Below are positions 34,890 to 47,502 of a stretch of DNA of 64,000 bases, piece after piece. This DNA comes from Vigna angularis. Taxonomy: Eukaryota; Streptophyta; Magnoliopsida; Fabales; Fabaceae. Below the pieces are notes generated by a model. The model searched no databases, had not been told where the DNA came from, and worked only from the letters and a program-made list of their open reading frames with translations. Positions within the stretch are counted from its first letter, which is position 1; every line of letters begins with the position of its first letter. The DNA is taken from NCBI RefSeq assembly GCF_016808095.1, contig NC_068973.1:29630077-29694076 (forward strand), in the 5' to 3' direction. Both the position numbers and the translations under genes were made by a program.

Positions 34890-36089
34890 GTTCGTCTCTT
34901 CACCAGATCCAGTTATGTACCCTTATTTGATATCCCTCAGTGTCTGTCTAAATTGGTTCCGACCTAGAGTTTTAGTACTCGGCCTAGGCTTGTTGGTGTT
35001 CGGTCTAACTCGTGAGTCAGTTCATCCAATTGGCTCACTTAGTATATAAACGTTTGGTTCTAATCATCCTCGAGAAATATTATGTTAATCACTTCCTTTC
35101 TTAAACCAATGATTCTCTCTCTCTCGTTTTTTATCCGCTTGGAACTGGAGACCTTTGGTCTCACTCCAAGCGTTCGGTCTTGTTCAGAGTCGAAGTTAAC
35201 GTTCGGCATTTGGTATCTTCATAGACGTTTATTCAAATTGATCTCATTGAGGTCTTATTAATGAAAGATGATGAAATATGATGTGTACGAAATGAATTGG
35301 ATTATGAACGAGCGTTCCGGGAAGGAATAGCTCATGAATGAATAGTGGAAATTTGGTAAAGTATGAATGTGGGCATGCTAAGCTGGCGGTTCATCCTGAT
35401 ATTTCGTGATTACTTGTTCTCACGTAGAGAAGGGTAAGTCATAAGTGGGAATGGCAGGAGGACTAACATCGGGTGGCAACTGTTGAGGGTATCCCAGTTA
35501 ATACATCACCCGGGTGCACGAACGTCGTAGCTACACAAAATTCATACAGTCCGAACAGTCAGAGTCTAATATTAGGCTTTGCATGTAAGAGTGAATGAAA
35601 TGATCTTGTTTATGTGAATTGTGTGAAATACATGTTGATGATTAAATTGAATTACATAAGCTTACCCTATGTTTCCTGTCTTGTCCGTTTTGTACGTTCG
35701 GTATGTGTCCTTCTGTTGCAATGATCATCCGTGTGAATGTGAGCAGAAGGAGAAGCGTTGCTGGAAGAAGCGCTGGAAGAAGAAGAAAATTTGATAGAAG
35801 TGGAAGTTAAGGCCGAACAGTAGAACCGTTCGATCAGTTATTGATTTTCTTGGTATGACCATTTAGTCATCTTTTGCCCTTTTCTTTTGTAGGACCGTTC
35901 GGTATAGGTCTGTTGTAAACCGTTCGGCCTAGTTGTATCTAGGGTGCTGTTTTAACTTAGTTATGTTGTAAGGCCGTTCGGCCACAACTGTACGTTCTAC
36001 TTTTATGGAAGGACTGATTTGTAATATTATTAAAAGTGATAATTCTCTTATATGATTTTGGTACTGTATTTTTGGGATGTTACAATTAA

Positions 36090-37200
36090 TATATGAAGAT
36101 ATTATTAAATATTTTTACATTTTATTTTTCAAACTTTAAATGAAAATAATTACTCATGATAATATTAATGCAAATAAATTTGTCTTTTAGAAAATTAATT
36201 TAAATAAATTATGTTAAAATATAAATTTTAAAAAATTAAACTTTCGTATTAAGTCAATTTTTTAAAAACTTCAATGATTAATACATTTTTTACTAAAAAT
36301 TTTGTTTTGATCCCTTAAATTTTTATTAAAATATTTAAATAAAATTTACTAATAACTAGGTGATATTTATAAGTTAAAAATACTTGTATTTGATGAGTAA
36401 CTATTTGTATTCATTATTTATGGGTATTCATTAAAGATATTTATAAAATATTTATTAAGTATCCATCATGTTAAAATCTATGCCCCTTGCTTATATGTCC
36501 CCTTGTGAATTAACACCACAATTAAACGATATTTATGCTGATTAGTCGTATTTAGATGTAGGCTTCCAAATATGTTTCCAGATTTATGTATACTTTTATT
36601 AATTGTTTATAAAATCCTTATATAATTATGAGTAGATTATGTATTTACTTTTTATTAATTATTTATAATCATGAGAGATGAATATTTTATTTTTTATGTG
36701 TCGATATTCTTATTTCCATAATATTCCTTATCACGCGATAATAAATATGTCAGAATCCAAGTTAATTTACATATGATTACACAATTTTAACAACGAAGAG
36801 ATGCGAAATGAAAATTAAAGAAATCCTGTGAAATCTATATTTAATTACATTTTCTTTTGGGTGACATAAATAATGGATAGAAAAAAGAAAGGAGAATGAT
36901 TTTCTAACAACTTTTTTTTGATAATTTTTTTACATGATAATTTTTTTACAATGTTTATGTGGTGGTTTGTGATTAGTCTCTTTTAAATATTTTTTTAAAA
37001 TCAATTCAAACATAGTAACACATTATCTTTGTCAAAAAAAAATTGTCATGAAATTTTTTTATCACATCATAATAAAAAATAAAAAAAAGACGTAGAGAGG
37101 ATATGGGTATATGAAGAGAATTTCGATAAACCAATGGCATAAATGAAGTGCAAGGGACTTCATATATTTTGGTAGATTTTTCTTCTATCTTTGGGTAAGT
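36090..37200. other. AT-rich upstream intergenic DNA
   Basis: No gene or mobile element could be recognised between the solo LTR and the promoter of the polyketide synthase gene. Confidence 0.5.
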
Positions 37201-37210
37201 GTATTACATG

Positions 37211-37229
37211 CACGTGGCGGGCACCAACC
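37211..37229 (+). promoter_or_regulatory. G-box plus MYB-recognition-like pair upstream of the CHS-family gene
   Basis: CACGTGGC (37211-37218) is followed four bases later by ACCAACC (37223-37229). An ACGT element next to an ACC-type MYB element is the layout of the light-responsive unit in many chalcone synthase promoters. It lies about 60 bp upstream of the TATA box. Binding by bZIP and MYB factors is inferred. Confidence 0.6.
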
Positions 37230-37271
37230 CCATGCATGGATATTACTGAGAAAACGTTATGAAAATCTCAC

Positions 37272-37279
37272 TATAAATA
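37272..37279 (+). promoter_or_regulatory. TATA box of the CHS-family gene
   Basis: TATAAATA lies about 65-70 bp before the start codon, which would give a short 5' leader of about 35-40 bases. Confidence 0.65.
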
Positions 37280-37342
37280 GATGACAAGGAAGTTGTGGTA
37301 ATCATCTTATACACTGTAATCGTATAAACCTTCTGCAACCAA

Positions 37343-39161
37343 ATGGCACATTTGGATGAAATCCGAGAGAAACAAAGAGCTCGTGGCCCAGCCACCATAC
37401 TCGCCATTGCCAGTGCAAATCCATCCAACTGCATTTACCAATCTGACTTCACTGATTATTACTTTCGAGTCACCAAGAGCGATCACATGACCGATCTCAA
37501 GGCCAAGTTAAAGCGCATATGTAAGATCACCGTTATTTATTATCTATAAATTCATTCATGCACCCTCTCATTATCATCATACTCTCACTGTCTTTGCATC
37601 TTCTACTTTTATACTTCTTCTATTTTACATTATCAACCCACCGTTTCATGCAGACGTGAAAAAGTCTATAAGTGTTTGTATACGTTAAAAAAGAGAGGAG
37701 TAATCATCTTTTCATGATTATCCAAACATGTTATTTTATTATTTAATATTTAATAAAAGAAAATCTTACAAAATGTTAGTGAGTATTGGATTGTTTGTAA
37801 TTTTAAAGGGTGTCTCTGTCCTTTTTTTTCTTCTTATAGATATCTCTTTATAAATGGATAGATAGGCGTCCTCTAAACGCACATATCTATTCAAATATTC
37901 TTCTTTACTGCTTTATATTTCATTAAATATTAAATAACATAAATAGTATATTGTAAGTGATATTATTATATAGTTTTATGGTGCCTTTTTTTTACTATTT
38001 TGAAGTATTTATATGTATCAGTGCTCTATCTGTTTTTCTAACTCTCTCGTCTCTCCCTTCCTATCACTGATCATATGTTATTCTCTTTAAATTCGGATAG
38101 TAAAATTGATTTTAATTTGAATTAAAATTGAGATAAGAATTTTGGTGACAACAACAGGTGAGAAGTCTATGATAGAGAAACGGTACATACACCTGACTGA
38201 AAAAATGCTGAAAGAAAACCCCAACATAAGCACGTACGAGGAACCATCGTTGGATGCACGACAAGACATACTGGTTGAGGAGGTTCCTAAGCTTGGTGAG
38301 AAGGCAGCATCTAAAGCCTTAAAGGAATGGGGCAGGGCAAGATCAGATATTACTCATCTCATATTTTGCTCCACCTCGGGCGTAGACATGCCTGGTGCTG
38401 ATTACCAACTTGTCAGGCTCTTAGGCCTCAAACCATCCACCAAAAGGTTCATGTTATACCATCAAGGTTGTTTTGCTGGTGGCACCGTGCTTCGTCTCGC
38501 TAAAGACCTTGCTGAAAATAATGTTGGAGCACGCGTTCTCGTGGTGTGTTCTGAGATCACAGTTGTCACCTTTCGTGGACCCTGTGAAACACACTTGGAC
38601 TCGTTGGTGGGACAAGCACTCTTCGGAGATGGAGCTTCATCAGTGATCGTGGGATCTGATCCTGACACAGCCATCGAACGGCCACTGTTTCACCTTGTCT
38701 CGGCATCGGAGACGATTCTTCCCAACTCTGAGGGGGCAATTGAAGGACACCTGCGTGAGGTGGGGCTAACTTTCCATCTTAAGGACAACGTTCCTCAGTT
38801 GATCGGAGATAACATAGAGAAAAGCCTTGAAGAAGCATTTCAGCCACTCGGGATCAGTGACTGGAACTCGTTGTTCTGGGTAGCGCACCCTGGTGGCCCT
38901 GCAATCTTGAAGCAGATAGAAGCGATGCTTGGCTTGAACCCTGATAAATTGAGAGCGACGAAAGAGGTTCTGAAAGAGTATGGGAACATGTCGAGTGCAT
39001 GTGTGTTGTTTATACTGGATGAGATGAGAAGATGGTCCTTGGAGGAAGGGAAATCAAGTACTGGTGAAGGACTGAAGTGGGGTGTTCTGTATGGGTTTGG
39101 CCCTGGCTTGACCATGGAGACCATTGTTTTGCATAGCGCCGCCATAGACCCAAAGAACTAG
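37343..39161 (+). CDS. CHS: Chalcone synthase-family type III polyketide synthase
   Basis: Chalcone synthase condenses p-coumaroyl-CoA with three malonyl-CoA to give naringenin chalcone, the entry to flavonoids; legumes use it for anthocyanins, isoflavonoid phytoalexins and nodulation signals. Exon 1 is 37343-37520 and exon 2 is 38158-39161. The 637-bp GT-AG intron splits Cys60, the conserved intron position of this family. The 393-residue product has catalytic Cys164 ([12 protein letters not shown]), Phe215 (ALFGDG), His303 ([10 protein letters not shown]) and Asn336 ([11 protein letters not shown]). Thr132, Ser133, Met137, Thr194, Thr197, Gly256, Phe265 and Ser338 are also in place, as is GFGPG at 372-376. 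Differences from typical chalcone synthases are Ser at 131, MLYHQGC rather than MMYQQGC, and SDWNSLFW. These also occur in stilbene synthases, so product specificity is not certain. No frame damage is seen. It stands alone among transposons. Confidence 0.93.
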
Positions 39162-39210
39162 AACCTATCGTTCTGTGTGTGAATATACACTTATACATCA
39201 ACTATCATAG

Positions 39211-39216
39211 AATAAA
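39211..39216 (+). terminator. Polyadenylation signal of the CHS-family gene
   Basis: AATAAA occurs 50 bp after the stop codon, repeated with overlap as AATAAAATAAAA. Confidence 0.5.
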
Positions 39217-39239
39217 ATAAAATCACGTAGACGTGAACA

Positions 39240-39927
39240 ACATATACAACCTACTTTATTACTTATGTTTTTCGTTATTATCTGCTATAGCTTCGGCTAA
39301 CCCTAGCCCCTGTGATATAATAAAGAAGTTTGGTATTTGAATATAGTTAAATTGTTTTTCTATAGATTAATCTGTGTCTTTCTTTTTACACAACCAAAAA
39401 AGATAGTATTTTGTATTGAATTTCTGTTTTCAACCTTTTACATATAAGTTTCGTAATATCAATTGTTTAAATTCTTAACGGATGGGAGAAGGGATTGTTC
39501 TACTAACCAAACAAGGTACTCCCTGAATCACTTAAAATATATAAACTTTAATTCGTAATTTAGTTTCCATAGTTAGATTATAATTTACTTTGATTATTAT
39601 AATTTGTTTTATTAAATTGAGTTACAAGATTTTTTTTTTAATTGGCGTTATTACGTTTTGCTCTTTTGAGGTATCAGGAGGAGTAGAAAATGTACGTGGA
39701 AAATCGTTTCGAATGTGCACTAGTACATTTTTCAGTTTTAGTAACATTTTATTAGTTAAAATTATTAAATATGTTACTGTAGATTATATTAATAGGTATA
39801 GTCTAACATTTTTTAAATAAAAATTACTATAATTAATATAATTTATTCTCTGATGCCTCTAAGTTTTTTAACGGGTTAATTTGTTTTTAAAATTATCAAT
39901 CTGAATTCTTTTTAAAAAAATTTTTAA
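39240..39927. other. AT-rich intergenic DNA
   Basis: No gene is recognisable between the CHS-family gene and the truncated chromovirus LTR. Confidence 0.5.
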
Positions 39928-42777
39928 AACAATACCGAACGACTTACAACATTACAGAACGGACGCGCAAGGCCGCACGTCCCACAAGAAATACAAAATA
40001 AAGTCGAACGTACAAGAAACCTGACCGAACGGCTTACACAGGAAACAATACCGAACGGTCTTAACAGAAATGAAAACAAGAGGTGGTCGAACGACCACTC
40101 AAACCAACAACTAATAGCCGAGCGTCTCATTGCTCGGTCTTCACTTCAACTTCTATCAAGTTCTCTTCGTTCAGCGCCTCTTCCAAACGCTCGTCTCCCT
40201 CTGCTCACATCCACACGGATGATCATTGCAATGACAAGACGGACGTACAAAAACGAGACAACACAAGGAAAAGCGCAGGGTAAGCTTATGTAATTTAACT
40301 CATGCATCAACATACAAATTCAAGTAAACAATCCATCACACATCAACACAATTTAACATACGTTCAAGATAATACTCAACACTAGACTGACCGTCCGGAC
40401 TGTATGAATTCTGTGTAGTTTCGGTGTTCGTGCACCCGGGTGATGTAGTAAGTGGAACTCTCATCAGCTGCCACCCGAGGTTAGCCCTATCTGTCCAAAT
40501 AACCACCAGGACTAGGACCTCCTACCGTTCCCACGCATGACGTACCCCCTCTACGTGAGGACGAGTACTCACGGAACATCAGGATGAACGACCGGCTAAG
40601 CTTACCACATCCATACTTTACAATTTCAATAATCAAATCCTGAGTCATTCCTCCCCAGAACGCTCGTTCAAAAGTCAAAACTTTCCATTCATCTCATATA
40701 CTTTTCATCATTTACTATTCATCATTTACTATGAAATACCGAACGTTCTATCCCAAGGAGACCGAGGACGAACGTTGTGAGCGAGACCAAAAGACGTACG
40801 TTCAGATCAGAATGCCAGAGTCACAACTACGTTCGGGAATAATCAAGTAATGTACTGTTTTATTGGACGAACGTTTTCTACCATGAAGATCAGCTGAATG
40901 AACAAACTCTCGGGAATTTGGACCGGTACCTCAAGAATAATTTAAGTGAGAAAGGCTCTAGGCCGAACACATCAAATGCGAACGTCTCAGTAATGACCGA
41001 GCGTAGAAATCTAAAGTTGAGCGTACGCTAATTTGCGAGAAAAGAGTACGAACGCTCAAAATAATACCGAGCATCATTTAGGTCGAGCGCTCAGTATAAG
41101 ACCGAGCCTCATTTAGAGCGAGCGCTCAGTATAAGGCCGAGCCTCATTTAGAGCGAGCGCTCAGTATAAGGCCGAACACTCCTCAGTACGAGCGCTGGTG
41201 TGAGACCGAACGTTATTCTGGACGAACGTCAGGTGTGAGATCGAACGTTTAATAACTTAAAGTAACCGAACATGATAAATTTACTAAGGGACTTTTGAAG
41301 AAGTGGTTACGAACGGGGAATCTACTATTTCATATATATGTATATACAATTACAAAAGAAGGAAGTTTATAAAAAATATCAGATTCAACAAAACTTGGCC
41401 GAACGCTCAAGCGGAGTATTTCAACAGGAGGACGCTCGTCCTCAACTAGGATTCCATTCGGATGATAGAATCCCATTCCCATTTTGTTCACCAAGAAAAC
41501 CGAACAGTCGGTGACCATTCAATCACGAACGTACAGGCAAAGTATTTTAGAACGAGGACGCTCGTCCTCAACAAGAGTTTTATTCGAGAGGACAGGAGTA
41601 ACATTTCAACTACGTTACAAGAGAAACACCGAACGGTTAATGACCGTCCAGTACGAACGTACATTTTCATGGGAAATTCTTTTACCATTCATTTTCATTC
41701 CAGTTCTCATAGTTTCATACATTCATATCAACATCAACTTCCATATTTCATACGATCCATATCATGTAAATTCACATATTTCATTTCACCAAAACAACGA
41801 ACGTTCATGCATTTAAATCACATCCAAATTATCATGTATTATTCTCATGCAGCAAATAACGAATGTTCACATCATCCAATTTCATCAAACATCGTACATT
41901 ATACTCATACGAACGTTCATACAGCATACATCAAACGAGTTAAATTAAATAAGCTTCCCTTACCTCTTAGATGACCGAACGTCCACAGACGCACAAAGAC
42001 ACTTCTCCACTCACAGATTCTACTCGTCAACGCTCGTTAGTCCACTACACGAACGAACCCCAATACCAAAATTCAGAACTACTCCACTTTAAGAAAGATG
42101 ACGAACGCACAACTCAGAATTGAGTTTGCATGCATGGAAAACGAACGTCAGAGAGGAAGGAAGGACTTACCAGCTTCACTAACCGAACGTTCTTCTCTGG
42201 AAGTCCTTACGCCGAGCGTCCTTCAACGGTGTTGGAATTCTGGTCGAAGAAGATGGAACGGTGGTTTCCTTTGAGAGAAGGTGCAGAGAGCTTTGAGAGA
42301 AGGTTCAGAGAATGCAAAGAGAAGGAAGAGAGAAAGAACTCTCAGAAATAGCACAGGGATGGTGCGGCCAGAGGGAGTGGGGAATATTTCAGAACTCAGC
42401 TTTTGCTTCCCACTCCCGCCGAACGCACGTTCACTCTGGCAGGCACATGTTCGGTCTCTGACTGCCCATGCCGGACGGTCGTCCAATCTAAGGTTGCCAC
42501 GTGTTTTCCACCATTGTCGAACGCACGTTCTTACGCTGGCAGCACGTTCTTCACTGACGTTTCTGACTGCCATGCTGGACGGACGTCCACTCCCGGGCGG
42601 ACACGTGTATCCCACTACCAATTTCCACTACCGGTTCTGACTCAGCTTGGCGTGCGGCAGCTGGCGTCCGTCAGTGGGGCGTCAGACGCTACAGTCTCCA
42701 CGTGCGCTGCCGAGGTGGCTCGTTCTGCGCTCGCCACGTGGACTCCACCGAGCGGACGTCATTTCCGAGGCCTGACA
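39928..42777 (-). repeat. 3' LTR of the Tekay/Del-like chromovirus
   Basis: About 2.85 kb remain. The minus-strand start is TGTCAGGCC at 42777; the far end near 39928 is truncated. The LTR is packed with CGAACG-type decamers (ACCGAACG, GAACGCTC and their complements). A 36-bp unit containing GAGCCTCATTTAGAGCGAGC is repeated about three times at 41066-41175. A duplicated segment around GACGCTCGTCCTCAAC lies at about 41430-41640. Confidence 0.82.
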
Positions 42778-42792
42778 TTCCCCCCAACTACA
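42778..42792 (-). promoter_or_regulatory. Polypurine tract of the Tekay/Del-like chromovirus
   Basis: The minus strand reads GTAGTTGGGGGGAA directly before the LTR start TGTCAGG. Confidence 0.75.
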
Positions 42793-42812
42793 AAAATTTT
42801 CGTCCTCGAAAA

Positions 42813-45800
42813 TTAAGACTGAGGATCGAACAGATGGGGATACAAATCCTTCATGGCATCCTCCACTTCCCAAGTAGCGTCGCCAGTCTTCTCGTCCCAC
42901 ACTATTTTTACCATTCTGACAGCTTTTCTTTTGTAGTATTTGGTGTCACTGTCTTCAATGCGTATCGGCCGCATCTCCAGCGTACGGTCTTGACAAAGAC
43001 GAACATCTTCTAACTCCAATATGTGAGAAGGGTCGGCTACGTACTTCCGGAGTTGAGAAACGTGAAAAACTGGATGCAAGTTGGATAACTGAGGCGGCAA
43101 CGACAACTCGTACGCGACTGGTCCGATCTTCCTCAAGATCTGATAAGGTCCGACGAACTTGGGAGACAACTTCTTGGGTCGAACAGCTCTCCCTACACCA
43201 GTGGTCGGATGTAGTCTAAGGAAAACATGATCTCCTGCATTGAACTCCAAGGGTCTTCTCCTCTTATCAGCGTAGGACTTCTGTCGACTCCTGGACGTCT
43301 TCAACCTTTCTTGAATCAACTTCACCTTCTCAGTCGTCTGCTGAATAAGCTCTGGTCCTGTTAATACCTTTTCCCCTTCCTGAAACCAACACAAGGGCGT
43401 TCGGCACTTTCTCCAGTACAGAGCTTCAAAAGGAGCCATTCCTATGCTGGCTTGAAAGCTGTTGTTGTAGGTGAATTCCACTAAAGGCAAGACCTCATCC
43501 CAGACGCCCATGTGATCTAGGACGCACGTCCTCAGTAAGTCTTCAAGCGTCTGGATGGTTCTCTCGGACTGACCGTCCGTCTGAGGATGATAAGCCGAAC
43601 TCATTTGGAGTTTACTACCGAGCTCGCTTTGTAACGATCGCCAGAACCGAGAAGTAAACCGTGTGTCTCGGTCTGAAACGATGCTGGATGGAACTCCATG
43701 TAGACGAACAATTTCCTTGATGTAAAGCTTAGCAAGGTTCGTCATAGACATCTTCAGGTTGATCGCTAGGAAATGAGCACTCTTCGTTAGTCGATCCACT
43801 ATTACCCATATGGAATCGTGATTCCTGACCGTTCGAGGTAAGTGGGTCACGAAGTCCATTGTAATGTCGTCCCACTTCCATTCCGGAATCTCTAACTGCT
43901 GAAGTAGACCGCCTGGCCTTTGATGTTCAGCCTTGGCTCGCTGACACGTTAAACATGATGCCACAAAACATGAAACATCACTCTTCATTCCCGGCCACCA
44001 AAACGACTTCCTGAGGTCTTGATACATCTTAGTCATACCAGGGTGTATGCTAAGACGACTGTGATGTCCTTCCTCAAGGATAATTCTTTTCAGCTCGCCA
44101 TCATTCGGAACGCACGTCCTATCCATGTAACGTAGAAGACCGTCCGTTCCAGTGTTAAAATGTTTAGCTTGATCTGTACCGAGTGAGCTTAAGATCTTCA
44201 CCAACTCTTCATCTTCTCGCTGCTTCACTCTGATCCGGTCGAATACGTCACTGGAGATTCTAAGATTACAGCATCTAATGACATTTGGTTCCAAGTCGAA
44301 CTGTAACCTTAGGTCTCTAAAGCTCTCCACTAGACTTAACTCTCGGACCATCATGGAGGAGACGTGAACTACCTTTCTGCTTAAAGCGTCCGCTACAACA
44401 TTCGCTTTTCCCGGATGGTAGAGTAGTTCAAAGTCATAGTCCTTCAAGAATTCCAACCAACGCCTCTGCCTCATATTCAATTCTTTTTGATCAAAGAGAT
44501 ACTTGAGACTCTTGTGATCACTGAATACTTGGAATGTCGATCCATACAAGTAGTGCCTCCAAATCTTCAACGCGAAGACGACCGCTGCTAATTCCAGGTC
44601 GTGCGTCGGATAGTTCTTCTCGTGAACCTTCAGTTGCCGAGTAGCATACGCAACTGCCCGCTTCTCTTGCATGAGCACACAGCCCAAACCCTGATGAGAC
44701 GCGTCACAATACACTACGAATGGTTTGGCCGTGTCAGGAATAACCAGCACTGGGGCGCTCGTTAACTTATCCTTCAATTCCTGGAAACTTGCTTCACACC
44801 GATCGGTCCAAGCGAACGGTTGATCATTTCTGGTCAGTTGAGTCAGCGGAGCTACTATCTTGGAAAATCCTTCAATGAACCGTCTATAGTAGCCCGCGAG
44901 TCCCATAAAACTACGAACCTCAGTTACCGAGCGTGGACTCTCCCATTCCAGTACCGCTCGTACTTTGGCCGGATCTACTGAGATTCCTCCAGCTGAAACC
45001 ACGTGCCCCAAGAATTGCACTTCCTTCATCCAAAATTCACATTTAGAGAACTTGGCGTATAACTCCTTTTCTCTTAAGACGCCTCGAACGACCCTCAAGT
45101 GATCCTCGTGCTCGTCGTAGCTCTTGGAGTAGACAAGAATATCATCAATGAAAACTACCACGAATTTGTCTAGGTACGGCCTGAAGATACGATTCATGTA
45201 GTCCATGAATATTGCTGGGGCGTTCGTCACACCAAACGGCATCACTACATACTCGTAGTGTCCGTAACGAGACCTAAAAGCAGTCTTCTGGATGTCTTCT
45301 TCCTTCACCCGAATTTGATGATATCCCGATCGCAAATCAATCTTTGAGAATACGGTCGCACCATGTAGTTGATCCAGCAAGTCGTCAATCCGAGGCAAGG
45401 GATACTTGTTCTTGATAGTCAGCTTGTTTAACTGCCTGTAATCAATGCAAAGACGAGAGCTGTCATCCTTCTTTTTCACTAAGAGTACAGGTGCTCCCCA
45501 AGGTGATGCGCTTGGCCTGATAAACTTCTTATCCATCAACTCTTCAATCTGCTCCTTGAGTTCAGTTAGCTCTGCTGGCGACATCCGATAGGGCGCAATA
45601 GAGATGGGTCCAGCGGTCGACACCAAGTCGATCGTGAATTCTACCTCGCGTGGAGGAGGTAGTCCAGGCACTTCATCCGGAAATACGTCCGGGAAGTCAT
45701 CCACGACCGATCGTCCTCCATTCAGTTTACTGGTCGATCGCTCATGACTTAAACCTTCAAACCGTTCGTCCGAATGCGTCATGATCAGAAAACAACTAGC

Positions 45801-47348
45801 GCCATCCACAATGTCTTCCTTTAGCTGACCGAGCGTCACGGATAGCTCTACTTCATACTCGTCCGGAAACACCAATTCCTTTGCACCACAGTCAATGAGA
45901 ATGCGATTGGCAGCCAACCAATCCATTCCTAGGATTACTTCTAAATCCTTTAAGGGTAAACAGATGAGATTCACTTTATAACTACGCCCCTCAACTTCTA
46001 TAGGACATCTGACGCACATAGTAGACGTCCTAACCTCACCAGCCGCTGGGGTTGACACTACCAAGTCGAACTGCATCTCGCGTTCGGCTATACCCAATTT
46101 CTCAACGCACGCCTTCGAAATAAAGGAGTGTGTTTCCCCCGAATCATACAATAGACAACATGACTTTCCAAACAATAAACAGGTACTGGTGACGAGCGTA
46201 CCTGAACTGGCAGCTTCCGCGCCCATTATTGCGTAGACTCGGCCAACAGCTTGCGCTCGTCCACCCCGATCTTGTTGCATTCTCCCGGCATTTGGCGGCC
46301 TCATTGCCGCTCGTCCTCCCATATTACACTCGTGCTCCAGGTGACCGTTTCTTCTACAGCGAGTGCAATATTTTGCTCCCCCCAATTGAGGACACGACGA
46401 TCGGTAGTGTGGTCCTCCACACTTAAAACATCTGACCATCCCATACTGCCCAGACTGTCCGGCAATAACCATAGCTTGAGACCCATTTGAATTCGATGGT
46501 TGTGCTGGACGAGGGTACGGCATCCTGCCCCGATTCAGATTTGGCCTAGACATGATCGGCCCTCTAGTTGCTTGTTGTTGCCTCTTCTGTTGCTCAGCTT
46601 CGGCCACATTCTTTTCCAATACTTTGGCCCTCTCAACCATTGCAGGAAATGACCTAATGCATAGGCTGGATAGCAGCACTTTCAGATTACTCCTCAGCCC
46701 GTTCTCAAATTTCCTACACTGTCATTCTTCACTGGTAGCCATACTGTTGAAACGAACCAGATGCTTGAACTTGTTGGTGTACTCAGAAACGGTCATGCCA
46801 CCTTGTACCAACTGGAGAAATTCCACTTCCTTGGCGTAACGAACGTTGTCAGGGAAATACTCCTCATAAAACTTAGCCCTGAAGACTTCCCAGGAAATGG
46901 AACTGTGAGCGTCCGTCAGTAACATCTTCGCACTCGACCACTAATGACTGGCCTCTCCAGTCAACAAATACTCAGTGAATGCCAGCCTACGATCGTTCGG
47001 ACATTCCTTGACGTCGTAGACACGCTCCATATCACGCAGCCACTGATCTACCTCGTCAGGAAGACACTTCCCATCAAACTTCGCTGGTCGATGCTGTAGA
47101 AAGTTCTCCAAACTCCACTCGGCCTGATGAGTAGTGTTTGAAGCAGATGCTCCCGGCGTACCCCTAGTAGTCGCAAGGATCTCCATCAGTTTCCTTTGGG
47201 TCGCTTCTGAATTTGCGCGAGCAAGTTCTAGACTTTGTAAAGCAGCCGCGTTCTGCTGCTGCAGTCCTTCAATCACTGCTTCCAACAGCCTAGTATTATC
47301 AGGTACATCCCGTTCGGTGGATGGTGGGGGAGGAAGTCTTGGTGCCAT
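42813..47348 (-). pseudogene. Chromovirus gag-pol polyprotein with two in-frame stops
   Basis: The frame is continuous for 1512 codons except for TAG after GEASH (46941-46943) and TGA after MATSEE. Both fall where a Trp is expected, so both look like TGG mutated by one G-to-A change. The domains in order are gag; two zinc knuckles ([27 protein letters not shown]); protease [11 protein letters not shown]; reverse transcriptase with [27 protein letters not shown] and [10 protein letters not shown]; RNase H with [11 protein letters not shown] and [10 protein letters not shown]; integrase with an HHCC zinc domain (CLTCQRAKA) and catalytic [15 protein letters not shown] and DGQSERTIQ; a GPY/F module ([17 protein letters not shown]); and a C-terminal chromodomain-like tail ([18 protein letters not shown]). 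The tail and domain order place it with the Tekay/Del chromoviruses. The pol part alone is an intact 1288-codon frame. Confidence 0.92.
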
Positions 47349-47484
47349 TAGTTCTCTGAGAAGTAGGGAAAACGATCGTTAGTCAAGTTCAAAGAGTCTA
47401 AAATACTCAATAAACGAACGTCGAGCACACAGCAAAACATGCATGGTGCACTCACAACCTACAATGTCCTTAAAAGAACAAAAC

Positions 47485-47498
47485 TGCTCTGATACCAC
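47485..47498 (-). promoter_or_regulatory. Primer binding site of the chromovirus (initiator tRNA-Met type)
   Basis: The minus strand reads TGGTATCAGAGCAG, four bases after the LTR end GATGTCACA. Confidence 0.85.
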
Positions 47499-47502
47499 TA
47501 AT

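Larger units (their letters stand above)
29278..36084 (+). mobile_element. Chromovirus solo LTR, split by a CACTA transposon
   Basis: The ends are TGTCATAACC and GGGATGTTACA, flanked on both sides by ATTAA (29273-29277 and 36085-36089). Without the nested CACTA element (30269-34552 plus its 3-bp target copy) about 2.5 kb remains, with no PBS, polypurine tract or coding domain, so this is a solo LTR. The end segment read on the minus strand, TGTAACATCCCAAAAATACA, closely matches the LTR end of the chromovirus at 47503. Other stretches (about 35400-35520) match the reverse of 40410-40590, so it belongs to the same LTR family group. A (TA)n tract of about 88 bp lies at about 34799-34887. Confidence 0.85.

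Noticed and set aside
37343..39161. Calling the polyketide synthase a stilbene synthase
   Set aside because: Some positions agree, but residues important for chalcone synthase (Thr132, Ser133, Met137, Gly256) are kept. The family-level call is safer.
47485..47498. tRNA-like sequence near the chromovirus and copia LTRs
   Set aside because: Only the short primer-binding complements of tRNA 3' ends are present. No cloverleaf-forming tRNA gene is there.
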